A stretch of DNA of 8,125 bases from Chitinophaga pinensis (GCA_945872805.1 CAMCBE010000082.1:1-8125); one strand, 5' to 3'. Positions 1-6,510 are shown, numbered from the stretch's first letter. Notes: generated by a model from the letters alone, not told the origin. Made by a program: numbers and translations.

Positions 1-436
1 AGTATCTCCTCTTACAGGAAAAACCACCATGTCGGTCACTGTAATTGAAACGGAAAACAAAGCACATAATGTAGTCCCATCAATATGCAAATACACTATT
101 GATATAAGAGTAAACGAACTCTATACATTTGAAGAAATTCTAGACCAACTTCACAGCACGTTAAAAAGTGAATTAACGCCAAGGAGCTTCAGACTGAAAT
201 CAAATATGATTTCTCTTGATCATCCAATTGTAAAAGCTGGAACCAAACTTGGTAAAACCTACTATGGTTCACCAACTACATCAGACAAAGCGTTAATGAA
301 TTTCCCTGCATTAAAAATCGGACCAGGAGATTCTGCACGAAGCCATACCGCGAATGAATATATTTATATCAATGAGATAGAAGAAGGCATCAAAGGATAT
401 ATTCAATTATTAGAAGAAACGGCATCCATTTGCTAA
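1..436 (+). CDS. argE: ArgE-like M20 family deacylase (N-acetyl- or N-succinyl-ornithine/citrulline deacylase), C-terminal part
   Basis: The frame is open to the left edge (first full codon at base 2), so the ATG at 29 is internal and only the last ~144 residues are present. The fragment begins in the dimerisation/lid domain of an M20 zinc peptidase (SPLTGKTTMSVTVIE...NVVPSICKYTIDIR). It returns to the catalytic domain at SPTTSDKALMNFPALKIGPGDS, followed by SHTANEYI; the His of that motif is the expected C-terminal metal ligand. ArgE and DapE are close relatives. I prefer ArgE because argH follows after 25 bp, apparently in one operon. By family knowledge it removes the N-acyl group from an arginine precursor to free ornithine or citrulline in the cytoplasm. 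Some Bacteroidota use succinylated instead of acetylated intermediates, and this fragment cannot settle which. The metal ligands of the N-terminal half lie outside the window. Confidence 0.8.
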   Translation, partial: VSPLTGKTTMSVTVIETENKAHNVVPSICKYTIDIRVNELYTFEEILDQLHSTLKSELTPRSFRLKSNMISLDHPIVKAGTKLGKTYYGSPTTSDKALMNFPALKIGPGDSARSHTANEYIYINEIEEGIKGYIQLLEETASIC

Positions 437-461
437 ATGTATTTGGATTAAAAAAATTATT

Positions 462-1769
462 ATGAAACTCTGGAGCAAAGAAAAAACATCGACAGCTGAA
501 ATGATTGAACAGTTTACTGTTGGTCATGACCGTGATTTTGACATCCTCATGGCTAAATTCGATGTATTAGGCTCTATTGCACATGTTACCATGCTAGGTG
601 AAAATGGAATGATGGAACCTGTGCACGCACAACAGGCCGTTGAAGGACTTAAAACCATACTCTCAGAGATTGAATCAGGTGAATTTAGTATAGATCCCGC
701 TTCCGAAGACATTCACTCTCAAGTAGAATGGATGCTTACTCAGCGAATCGGAGAGGCAGGAAAAATGATACATAGCGGAAGAAGCAGAAATGATCAAGTG
801 GCAGTTGACATAAAATTATTTTTACGCGCTAGTCTTTTTGAACTCAAACAAGAAATTGTACAACTATTTGACCTTCTTATTGAGAAAAGCGAGAAACACA
901 AAAACACGTTAATCCCAGGCTATACCCATTTACAAATTGCCATGCCATCTTCTATCGGACTCTGGCTTGGTGCTTACGCTGAAAGCCTAGTTGACGACAT
1001 GGAATTTTTAGCCACAGCATGGAACATCACCAACAAAAATCCACTTGGTAGTGGTGCCGGATACGGATCATCATTCCCTCTAAACAGGAAACGCACTACA
1101 ACATTATTAAAATTCAAAACACTTAACTACAATTCTATATATGCTCAAATGAGTAGAGGCAAGACAGAGAAATTGGTTTCAACGGCCATTGCATCAGTCG
1201 CTTCAACACTAGGTAGGCTATCTATGGATTGTTGCTTATTCATGAATCAAAATTTTGGCTTCATCCACTTTCCTGATGAACTTACCACGGGTAGTAGCAT
1301 CATGCCGCACAAAAAAAATCCAGATGTGTTTGAACTGGTAAGAGGAAAGTGCAGCCGAATTCAAGCTGTTCCAAACGAACTAAGCTTACTCATCAACAAT
1401 CTTCCTTCAGGTTACCACAGGGAGATGCAACTAACAAAGGAAATATTATTTCCTGCCATGGCAGAATTAAGTTCATGCATTCAAGTACTTAAACTCATGT
1501 TTGAATCACTTTCCGTAAGAGAAAATATACTCCAGGATGAAAAATACAAATACCTATTCAGCGTTGAAGCGCTCAATGAATTGGTAAATCAAGGTATCCC
1601 ATTCAGAGATGCTTATGCTCAAATAGGTAATCAAATTGATAAAGGTGAATTCAACTACGATACAACCAAACCGCTCAAACATACACATGAGGGAAGTATC
1701 AGCAATTTGTGCAATGATGAGATAAGAAAAGAAATGAATCAGGTTGCTGCGCGTGTTGAGTATCCTTAA
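462..1769 (+). CDS. argH: Argininosuccinate lyase
   Basis: This is a complete 435-residue protein, close to the usual ArgH length. It cleaves argininosuccinate to arginine and fumarate, the last step of arginine synthesis, as a cytoplasmic homotetramer. Family marks in order are: the N-terminal LWSKE...FTVGHDRDFD; HSGRSRNDQVAVD at 104-116; PGYTHLQ with the likely catalytic His at 156; NPLGSGAGYGSSFPLNR near 193-209; the fumarase/aspartase-superfamily signature GSSIMPHKKNP at 277-287, whose Ser is the catalytic residue of the mobile loop; and YHREMQLTKE near 318-327. The ATG at 462 fits the family N-terminus. It follows the argE-like gene by 25 bp, so the two are probably co-transcribed. Downstream there is no classic terminator; the stop codon is followed at once by a 7-bp repeat array. 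No key residue appears to be missing. Confidence 0.96.
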   Translation: MKLWSKEKTSTAEMIEQFTVGHDRDFDILMAKFDVLGSIAHVTMLGENGMMEPVHAQQAVEGLKTILSEIESGEFSIDPASEDIHSQVEWMLTQRIGEAGKMIHSGRSRNDQVAVDIKLFLRASLFELKQEIVQLFDLLIEKSEKHKNTLIPGYTHLQIAMPSSIGLWLGAYAESLVDDMEFLATAWNITNKNPLGSGAGYGSSFPLNRKRTTTLLKFKTLNYNSIYAQMSRGKTEKLVSTAIASVASTLGRLSMDCCLFMNQNFGFIHFPDELTTGSSIMPHKKNPDVFELVRGKCSRIQAVPNELSLLINNLPSGYHREMQLTKEILFPAMAELSSCIQVLKLMFESLSVRENILQDEKYKYLFSVEALNELVNQGIPFRDAYAQIGNQIDKGEFNYDTTKPLKHTHEGSISNLCNDEIRKEMNQVAARVEYP

Positions 1770-1773
1770 ATGG

Positions 1774-1805
1774 GTTGGGAGTTCGAGGTTAGGGGTTGGA
1801 CGCTG
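1774..1805 (+). repeat. Module A copy 1 (32 bp)
   Basis: This copy is identical over all 32 bp to copy 2 at 1893-1924 and starts 119 bp before it. It reads GTTGGGAGTTCGAGG then TTAGGGGTTGGACGCTG. It begins five bases after the argH stop codon and runs directly into heptamer tract B1. Confidence 0.95.
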
Positions 1806-1848
1806 AACGCTTCGCGCGCTTGACGCTTGACGCTTGACGCTGGACGCT
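1798..1848 (+). repeat. Module B tract 1: tandem GACGCT heptamers
   Basis: Consecutive units are GGACGCT, GAACGCT, a 9-bp variant TCGCGCGCT, then TGACGCT three times, then GGACGCT. The three identical central units (1821-1841) point to replication slippage or recent expansion. The tract overlaps the last bases of module A1. Confidence 0.95.
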
Positions 1849-1861
1849 GTTTCACTCCTGC

Positions 1862-1881
1862 CTATTGCCTATTCCCTATTG
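1862..1881 (+). repeat. Module C copy 1 (20 bp)
   Basis: CTATTGCCTATTCCCTATTG, identical to the copy at 1993-2012. Internally it is nearly three 7-bp units, and a further GCCTATT-like half unit lies just upstream. Confidence 0.93.
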
Positions 1882-1892
1882 CCTCACTCTGT

Positions 1893-1924
1893 GTTGGGAG
1901 TTCGAGGTTAGGGGTTGGACGCTG
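1893..1924 (+). repeat. Module A copy 2 (32 bp)
   Basis: This is an exact 32-bp duplicate of copy 1. It is followed by a short B tract of only two GGACGCT units (1917-1930, the first overlapping the module end). No module C follows; A3 begins almost at once. Confidence 0.95.
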
Positions 1925-1936
1925 GACGCTATGTGG

Positions 1937-1968
1937 GTTGGAAGTTCGGGGTTAGGGGTTTTTCGCTG
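1937..1968 (+). repeat. Module A copy 3 (diverged)
   Basis: This copy aligns to copies 1 and 2 over 32 bp with five mismatches: two in the GTTGGAAGTTCGGGG half, and TTT for GGA plus neighbouring changes near the end. It is followed by B units TTTCGCT, GGACGCT, TAGCGCT and TAACGCT (1961-1988). Confidence 0.85.
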
Positions 1969-1988
1969 GACGCTTAGCGCTTAACGCT
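1961..1988 (+). repeat. Module B tract 3: four degenerate heptamers
   Basis: Units are TTTCGCT, GGACGCT, TAGCGCT and TAACGCT. All keep the CGCT end, but the first three bases differ more than in tract 1, so this looks like an older or decaying copy. Confidence 0.85.
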
Positions 1989-1992
1989 CTCA

Positions 1993-2012
1993 CTATTGCC
2001 TATTCCCTATTG
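1993..2012 (+). repeat. Module C copy 2 (20 bp)
   Basis: This is identical to module C copy 1 and is offset by 131 bp. It lies 14 bp from the gldD stop codon and leads into the GTGCCTCC repeat pair. Confidence 0.93.
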
Positions 2013-2016
2013 TCTC

Positions 2017-2041
2017 GTGCCTCCCCTAGTGCCTCCACCTA
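2017..2041. repeat. Short direct repeat spanning the gldD stop codon
   Basis: GTGCCTCCCCTA (2017-2028) is followed directly by GTGCCTCCACCTA (2029-2041). The second unit encodes the last codons of gldD and the first contains its stop codon. It could be the edge of the heptamer array or a small duplication of the gene's 3' end. Confidence 0.6.
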
Positions 2042-2667
2042 AACGTCTTCACCAAATGCTTCATATCCACATCTAAAAAATCACTCACCATAGATAATGA
2101 ATCTGCATTGGGTGCGGCATCGAAATACAAAGCCCCACGTAGAAAATGGTTGGTCGTGTCGGTGATATAAAATTGACGGGGTGTTGCTGCATTGCCAGCA
2201 ACATAAAAATAAACACCCGTTGATCCATACTCGGACACAAAAGATGAATCAACAATACCACTCGCCTTAACAGTATGCTTATAGGTCAACTTATATGACT
2301 CTTCCCGTAGTCCTTCAAATGTATTTTTCACCAATGAGTCTTTGTAGCCAGATGATGTTTTTACTTTATAAACAGAATTAGCATTGATCTGTTTATAGCT
2401 AATGTAAATGCGGCCATTAAATTTTTCAAAATTAACATTAATCCAATATGGATTTGATCCTTCGCTATCGCCTTCTTTTGAAATAGTTGCATAGACGGGG
2501 TACTCAAAAGAATATGGAAAATATTTTTCATCAAATGTTTTATAAGCATGCTGGGGTAGTTCAATAGCATAATACGCCCTCGGCTTAGGCGTAAAATCAC
2601 TATTACAAGAAATAGCTACCCCCACAATAAAAATCAAAATACTATGCTTCATACATTTTGTCATCAT
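2026..2667 (-). CDS. gldD: Gliding motility lipoprotein GldD
   Basis: This 213-residue protein has a short hydrophobic N-terminal segment, ILIFIVGVAIS, ending at Cys21. That gives a plausible lipoprotein signal (AIS-C, slightly off the usual L-A-G-C box) with CNSDFTPKPRAYYAIELP after it, a stretch typical of GldD. The C-terminus TFRWRH is close to the conserved end of the family. In Flavobacterium johnsoniae GldD is an envelope lipoprotein essential for gliding, and its loss gives type IX secretion-related defects; its biochemical role is not settled. The start could be the first ATG (2667), the second, or Met6 at 2652. Met6 leaves a more compact signal peptide. The gene begins 3 bp after the gldE stop, so translational coupling is likely. 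Its stop codon lies inside a short repeat at the edge of the heptamer array. Confidence 0.93.
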   Translation of the reverse strand: MMTKCMKHSILIFIVGVAISCNSDFTPKPRAYYAIELPQHAYKTFDEKYFPYSFEYPVYATISKEGDSEGSNPYWINVNFEKFNGRIYISYKQINANSVYKVKTSSGYKDSLVKNTFEGLREESYKLTYKHTVKASGIVDSSFVSEYGSTGVYFYVAGNAATPRQFYITDTTNHFLRGALYFDAAPNADSLSMVSDFLDVDMKHLVKTFRWRH

Positions 2668-2670
2668 ATA

Positions 2671-3999
2671 TTATTGCAAGTGAGGAGCAATTGAAATCTT
2701 TACTTTTGAAATGCGATTTTGTGCAGCCTCTAAAATAGTAAAGGTGAAATCCTGTGCTATCAATTCCTGGCCAACATTTGGAAATTTACCCGCAAGCTCA
2801 AGAACCAATCCTGCAATTGTTTCGCTATCTCCTCGGATGGCATCAAAAATTTTATTAGGCATCTTCATGATTTTGCACGCTTCATTAATCATAAGCTTTC
2901 CTTCAAAAATAAAATTGAAATCATCTATCCGAATATTAACTGAATCTTCCTCATCATACTCATCTCGAATTTCCCCAACAATCTCCTCAAGAATATCCTC
3001 CATTGTAATTATCCCCTCTGTGCCACCAAACTCATCTACTACAACTGCGAAATGAATCCTATTGGCTTGAAATGACTTCAGCAAATCTTCAACCAACATT
3101 TGCTCATGAATAAAAAACGGAGGACGAATAAGTTGCTTCCAATCAAAATCATCGCTATGGTCAAGGTAAGGAAGCAGATCCTTAGAATGAATCATGCCAA
3201 TGATGCTATCTAAACTTCCATTAATTACTGGAAATCGAGAATATTGTTGTTCTGCGACCCTAGTCTTAAGTTCAGCAAATGAAATACTAGATTCTATGCC
3301 CTGCACATCAAGTCGACTTCTCATTGCACGACGCACAGTAATATTTCCAAATTGCGCAATTCCTTTCAGTATGTTTTTTTCCTCTTCAGAAGTATATACT
3401 GCTGAATTTGAATTCATCGCTTCATCAATTTGCTCTAATCTCGTATTAACGTCATTATCAATTCCCAATGCGCGCTCTAATCGTTCTGTCATGCTAGCAA
3501 ACCAACTGCCTGGCCGTTTAAAAAGCCAAAAATTTCCATACACAAATGTTGATGAATAAAAAGCAAAGCGAATGGGGTTGTTGGCTGCCCAAACTTTTGG
3601 CAAAAGCTCTCCAAATAATAACAGAATAAAGATTGAAATAATCATGCGAAGTATAAAAAGCAAGGGCCCAGTGATTAACGGAAAATATTCATCGCGTAAC
3701 AGATAACTACAAAGAAGTATGATCAATAAGCGAAATACCATATTACCCACCAACATAGACGATATGAGGAGTTGCGGCTTCTGAAGTAAAGTAAGAATAC
3801 GATTTGAACCTGGGTATTTTTTGGCACGCAGTGTTTTAAGGTCCTTGTGCCCAATTGAAAAAAAAGCAATCTCAGCACCAGAATTCATAAATAGCATAAA
3901 TAATGCTACCAATAATAAAATCATTAGTACTACTATAGATGACTGTGGTAAAGTAGCCATTAAAAAACTAGATGAATTATACAGAAACTTGTAATACAT
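2671..3999 (-). CDS. gldE: Gliding motility-associated membrane protein GldE (CNNM/DUF21-CBS-CorC_HlyC)
   Basis: This 442-residue protein has the CNNM-type transporter architecture. Hydrophobic segments lie at about 21-38, 75-100 and 112-130, with LLFGELLPKVWAANNP (127-142) in the DUF21 core. Two CBS repeats follow, at about 220-275 and 293-345; the second carries VVVDEFGGTEGIITMEDILEEIVGEI. A CorC_HlyC-type C-terminal domain occupies about 355-438. Proteins of this build are usually linked to Mg/Co efflux. GldE itself is known from F. johnsoniae, where extra gldE can partly compensate for some gldD mutations, so the immediate pairing with gldD supports the assignment over a generic hemolysin-like protein. 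Two starts are possible: ATG at 3999, or Met14 at 3960 (MATLPQSS), which sits nearer the first membrane span and may be the true start. It acts in the inner membrane. Confidence 0.92.
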   Translation of the reverse strand: MYYKFLYNSSSFLMATLPQSSIVVLMILLLVALFMLFMNSGAEIAFFSIGHKDLKTLRAKKYPGSNRILTLLQKPQLLISSMLVGNMVFRLLIILLCSYLLRDEYFPLITGPLLFILRMIISIFILLLFGELLPKVWAANNPIRFAFYSSTFVYGNFWLFKRPGSWFASMTERLERALGIDNDVNTRLEQIDEAMNSNSAVYTSEEEKNILKGIAQFGNITVRRAMRSRLDVQGIESSISFAELKTRVAEQQYSRFPVINGSLDSIIGMIHSKDLLPYLDHSDDFDWKQLIRPPFFIHEQMLVEDLLKSFQANRIHFAVVVDEFGGTEGIITMEDILEEIVGEIRDEYDEEDSVNIRIDDFNFIFEGKLMINEACKIMKMPNKIFDAIRGDSETIAGLVLELAGKFPNVGQELIAQDFTFTILEAAQNRISKVKISIAPHLQ

Positions 4000-4088
4000 A
4001 GTTTGAAGTAGCTAGCCTTGTAGAATAAATAGGCAATGTATTTAAAGATTAAAATTAATGAAATAAGCATCAATCCCCGAATAACCTA

Positions 4089-5159
4089 TTATTGAATCTT
4101 GGATTCAAGATACCGCGTAATCATTCTTGGGAAGGGAAGTTGATCAAATTGGCTACGCGAAACCCAATGATAGCCTTCAAGCAGAATGGTAGATTTTACA
4201 ACCTGATGAACAAAACGACAATGAATACGCTGATGACTTAATACATGAATCATTTCATCAGATACATTAAGTTTGATTGCAGGAAATTCTTTCTTGGTTA
4301 GTCCCCAATAGCTGGGTTGCGTAATCTCAACCTCCGATTGCACCTGTTCAGATTCGATAAGGATAAATTCATACAGATCTTGCCAGATATCCTTCTGTGT
4401 TCGTTGACGCACATAAAATCCATCAGCATGTTCCAATACTAAATAATAAAACCAACGGTTGCGGGAAGCCTTTTTCGGGGATTTAAGAGGATAGAAAGAT
4501 TGCTTATTTTCTTTCAATGCTATGCATCGACCTGCAAAAGGACAATCGGAGCATATGGGTTGCTTAGGCTTACAGACCGTAGCACCAAAGTCCATAATCG
4601 CTTGGTTGTACAAACCTGGATGGGAGATATCAATAAGTTCTTGTGCGAGTTTATCTAGCTTTTCTCTGCCTAATCGCTGATCAATTGGCTCAGCCACACC
4701 AAATACCCTAGTCAGCACCCTTAATACATTTCCATCCACAACCGCGTAGGGCAAGTCAAAGGCGAAAGATCCAATCGCAGCGGCAGTATACCCTCCAACC
4801 CCTTTTAATTGCTTTAAGCCCTCTAGGGTAGTGGGGAAAGCCCCTGACAACTGTTCACTGATGAACCTTGCAGTTTGGATCAAGTTTCTGCAGCGAGAAT
4901 AATAGCCAAGCCCTTCCCATAACTTAAAGACCACATCATCAGGGGCTTTAGCTAAATCATGGATTGTTGGAAATCGGGTTACAAATTGCTGAAAATAGGC
5001 TGTCCCCTGCTCTACTCGGGTCTGTTGAAGAATAATTTCGCTCAACCAAATCCGATAAGGGTCTTTTTCACCCTTCCATGGCATAATTCGGTCATTTTTA
5101 ACTTTATTCCAGTTCAATAAAGCGACAAAAAACCATGCTTTTTGTTGTTTTTCAGGCAC
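4089..5159 (-). CDS. mutY: A/G-specific adenine DNA glycosylase
   Basis: This 356-residue MutY removes adenine mispaired with 8-oxoguanine in base excision repair. Visible marks are: MPWKGEKDPYRIWLSEIILQQTRV (26-49), with catalytic Glu41; a helix-hairpin-helix LKQLKGVGGYTAAAIGSFAF (115-134); VVDGNVLRVLTR with catalytic Asp142; and a 4Fe-4S cluster C-X6-C-X2-C-X5-C at Cys196, 203, 206 and 212. A NUDIX-like C-terminal domain (about 230-350) contains LSH at 307-309, matching the FSH 8-oxoG recognition loop of E. coli MutY. All key residues are present, so it should be active. It is the first gene of a minus-strand group with gldE (89-bp gap) and gldD, and is divergent from the HU gene. A promoter candidate lies about 110 bp upstream. 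Confidence 0.96.
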   Translation of the reverse strand: MPEKQQKAWFFVALLNWNKVKNDRIMPWKGEKDPYRIWLSEIILQQTRVEQGTAYFQQFVTRFPTIHDLAKAPDDVVFKLWEGLGYYSRCRNLIQTARFISEQLSGAFPTTLEGLKQLKGVGGYTAAAIGSFAFDLPYAVVDGNVLRVLTRVFGVAEPIDQRLGREKLDKLAQELIDISHPGLYNQAIMDFGATVCKPKQPICSDCPFAGRCIALKENKQSFYPLKSPKKASRNRWFYYLVLEHADGFYVRQRTQKDIWQDLYEFILIESEQVQSEVEITQPSYWGLTKKEFPAIKLNVSDEMIHVLSHQRIHCRFVHQVVKSTILLEGYHWVSRSQFDQLPFPRMITRYLESKIQ

Positions 5160-5269
5160 TTATAAAATATTTTTTTGGTAAAACGTTGAAAATTATGCAA
5201 TTTTATAAGGGTTCAATTCGTTCAAGAGAAAACATAGAGATAAAAATGTAACTCTTTTACGGTCTATGG

Positions 5270-5300
5270 CAAAATTAGTTGAATGCCAGGTCCTAAACAA
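5270..5300 (-). promoter_or_regulatory. Candidate Bacteroidota-type promoter for mutY
   Basis: Read on the minus strand, TTG (5300-5298) is followed by a 20-bp spacer and TAATTTTG (5277-5270). This matches the Bacteroidota sigma-ABfr consensus TTG / TAnnTTTG with normal spacing. Transcription would start near 5262 and give a leader of about 100 nt before mutY. The -33 element lies only 17 bp from the HU start codon, so polymerase binding here would overlap the HU leader region. This is a consensus match only. Confidence 0.45.
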
Positions 5301-5316
5301 TTGAAAAAGAACAACA

Positions 5317-5640
5317 ATGAGAAAAGCAGATCTAATTAACAGAATTGCCGAAAAAACAAACATCCCTAAAGTGGACGTTCTAGTTACCTTAGAAACGATG
5401 TTTAAAGAAATCAAATCTACACTTTCACTGGGTGAAAACATCTATGTAAGGGGCTTTGGAAGCTTTATAACCAAAAAAAGAGCCGCTAAAATCGGAAGGA
5501 ACATTAAAAGAAATACTGCAGTTCAAATTCCAGCACACTTCATTCCGGCGTTCAAACCTGCCAAAGAATTCATGCTGGAAGTAAAAAAACTTGAAATTGA
5601 TACAGTAATTAAGCAGGAAGGTGATGATGAAATGGCTTGA
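5317..5640 (+). CDS. HU/IHF-family DNA-binding protein
   Basis: This 107-residue nucleoid protein starts MRKADLINRIAEKTNIPKVDV, the usual HU dimerisation helices. It then has GENIYVRGFGSFITKKRAAKIGRNIKRNTAVQIPAHFIPAFKPAKEF (39-85), the beta-arm DNA-binding region. It should bind and bend DNA as a dimer. At the arm tip, where HU/IHF normally has RNP (the DNA-intercalating proline), this protein has RNI (Ile63); to my knowledge related Bacteroidota proteins share this. The last ~17 residues extend beyond the usual 90-residue core and end acidic (EGDDEMA). The ATG at 5317 is preceded by an A-rich stretch (AAAAGAACAACA) instead of a Shine-Dalgarno sequence, as is common in this phylum. It is divergent from mutY and first of a plus-strand group; the TPR gene follows after 30 bp. 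Confidence 0.94.
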   Translation: MRKADLINRIAEKTNIPKVDVLVTLETMFKEIKSTLSLGENIYVRGFGSFITKKRAAKIGRNIKRNTAVQIPAHFIPAFKPAKEFMLEVKKLEIDTVIKQEGDDEMA

Positions 5641-5670
5641 TGCCGTAACTTTGCTGCCTAAATTAATTAC

Positions 5671-6510
5671 ATGTTGAAAAAACAGCAATGGATTGCAGTT
5701 GCTATTGGAGCAGTGCTGCTGTTTGGAATTTACACCTTTGGGAAATTTACCCCTTCTCACGAAGATCATGCCGAACATGCTGGTCCAGATGAAGCTAAGT
5801 CCTTCGAGATCAATGCATTCATCAACGGACTAAAAAAAGACCTTAGCCCCACACAGTCAGCTTATCTCACTACACTTGAGGATGCGTTAACTCGAGGCGA
5901 CTTGGTTAAACAACGCATTGATAACTTTCATGCCCTATCAGACTTCTGGAGAGATAGCGCAAAAAGCTACCTTCCATTCATCTATTATACGGCCGAAAAG
6001 GCTAAGTTGGAAAATTCTGAAAAAAACCTCAACTTTGCCGCCCACTCAATGCTGGAAGAGCTGCGGGGAATATCTGATGAAGAGCTAAAAACATGGATGG
6101 CAAATCAAGCCAACGACTTGTTCAATCGCTCTCTCAAAATCAACCCGAATAACGATTCAACCATCATAGGGCTAGGTAGCACCTACTTCTTCGGCGTTTC
6201 AGGATCTCCCATGGAAGGAATACTAAAGATCAGGGCTATTTCAGAAAAAGAACCCAACAATGTTTTTGCTCAGTTCATGCTGGGTTATGGCGGGTTGGTA
6301 TCAGGACAAACAGAAAAAGCAGCTGAGCGGTTCAAGAAAGTAATCAAGTTGGATCCAACCAATACAGAAGTTATTTTTTTACTCGCCGAATTGTATGAAA
6401 AATCGGGTGATAAAAAGTCGGCTATTGAATGGTATCAGAAGGGATTGAAGGACGTGAAGAACCCAGAGCTGATCAATGCATTGAATGAAAAAATTGCCTC
6501 GTTAAAATAA
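5671..6510 (+). CDS. Membrane-anchored tetratricopeptide repeat (TPR) protein
   Basis: This 279-residue protein has one N-terminal membrane segment (about 7-24, WIAVAIGAVLLFGIYTFG). A short His/acidic linker (SHEDHAEHAGPDE) follows, then a long helical region. TPR-like units are visible at about 144-176 (ANDLFNRSLKINPNN), 199-232 (AAERFKKVIKLDPTN) and 233-265 (SAIEWYQKGLKD). The first ~100 residues after the membrane segment (SFEINAFINGLKKDLSP...) look helical but are not recognisable TPRs. There is no enzyme motif, so it is probably a scaffold anchored in the inner membrane; the side facing outward is not certain. It sits 30 bp after the HU gene and 25 bp before the small basic ORF and is probably co-transcribed with both. 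I do not recognise a named family; its role is unknown. Confidence 0.85.
   Translation: MLKKQQWIAVAIGAVLLFGIYTFGKFTPSHEDHAEHAGPDEAKSFEINAFINGLKKDLSPTQSAYLTTLEDALTRGDLVKQRIDNFHALSDFWRDSAKSYLPFIYYTAEKAKLENSEKNLNFAAHSMLEELRGISDEELKTWMANQANDLFNRSLKINPNNDSTIIGLGSTYFFGVSGSPMEGILKIRAISEKEPNNVFAQFMLGYGGLVSGQTEKAAERFKKVIKLDPTNTEVIFLLAELYEKSGDKKSAIEWYQKGLKDVKNPELINALNEKIASLK

Larger units (their letters stand above)
1771..2025. repeat. Composite array of degenerate 7-bp repeats between convergent argH and gldD
   Basis: The whole ~255-bp gap between the two convergent stop codons is repetitive and visibly richer in G+C than the flanking genes. Three modules recur. A is a G/T-rich block, GTTGGGAGTTCGAGG plus TTAGGGGTTGGACGCTG. 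B is a tandem run of (T/G)GACGCT. C is CTATTGCCTATTCCCTATTG. The order is A1-B1-C1-A2-B2-A3-B3-C2. Each module resolves into heptamers: GGGTTGG/GAGTTCG/AGGTTAG/GGGTTGG in A, TGACGCT in B, and CTATTGC/CTATTCC/CTATTGC in C. TCACT-containing spacers occur at about 1851-1857, 1883-1889 and 1989-1994. There is no long ORF, transposase, terminal inverted repeat or target duplication. In form it resembles the short tandem heptanucleotide repeats (STRR) of filamentous cyanobacteria, but I cannot name a described Bacteroidota family for it. Its function is unknown. Confidence 0.9.

Noticed and set aside
1771..2025. Possible CRISPR array or mobile element at the argH-gldD junction
   Set aside because: There are no regularly spaced repeats with unique spacers, no cas genes, no transposase, no terminal inverted repeats and no target-site duplication. 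The repeats are tandem heptamers.
2711..3559. Long plus-strand open frames opposite gldE (2711-3055 and 3194-3559)
   Set aside because: They lie antisense to a well-supported gene with clear domain motifs, and their translations are low-complexity Ser-rich sequence without recognisable family features.
5161..5207. Inverted repeats TATAAAAT / ATTTTATA (5161-5168, 5200-5207) and AAAATT-ATGC-AATTTT (5189-5204) between mutY and HU
   Set aside because: They are made only of A/T-rich words in AT-rich DNA. Chance matches are expected, and no known operator fits.
5646..5653. TAACTTTG, a perfect TAnnTTTG -7 box, 18 bp before the TPR gene
   Set aside because: No TTG lies about 20 bp upstream, and the leader would be only ~10 nt. 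The gene is also 30 bp behind HU and probably co-transcribed, so this is likely chance.
5425..5778. Minus-strand open frame across the HU/TPR boundary
   Set aside because: It is antisense to two supported plus-strand genes, and the protein shows no family motif.
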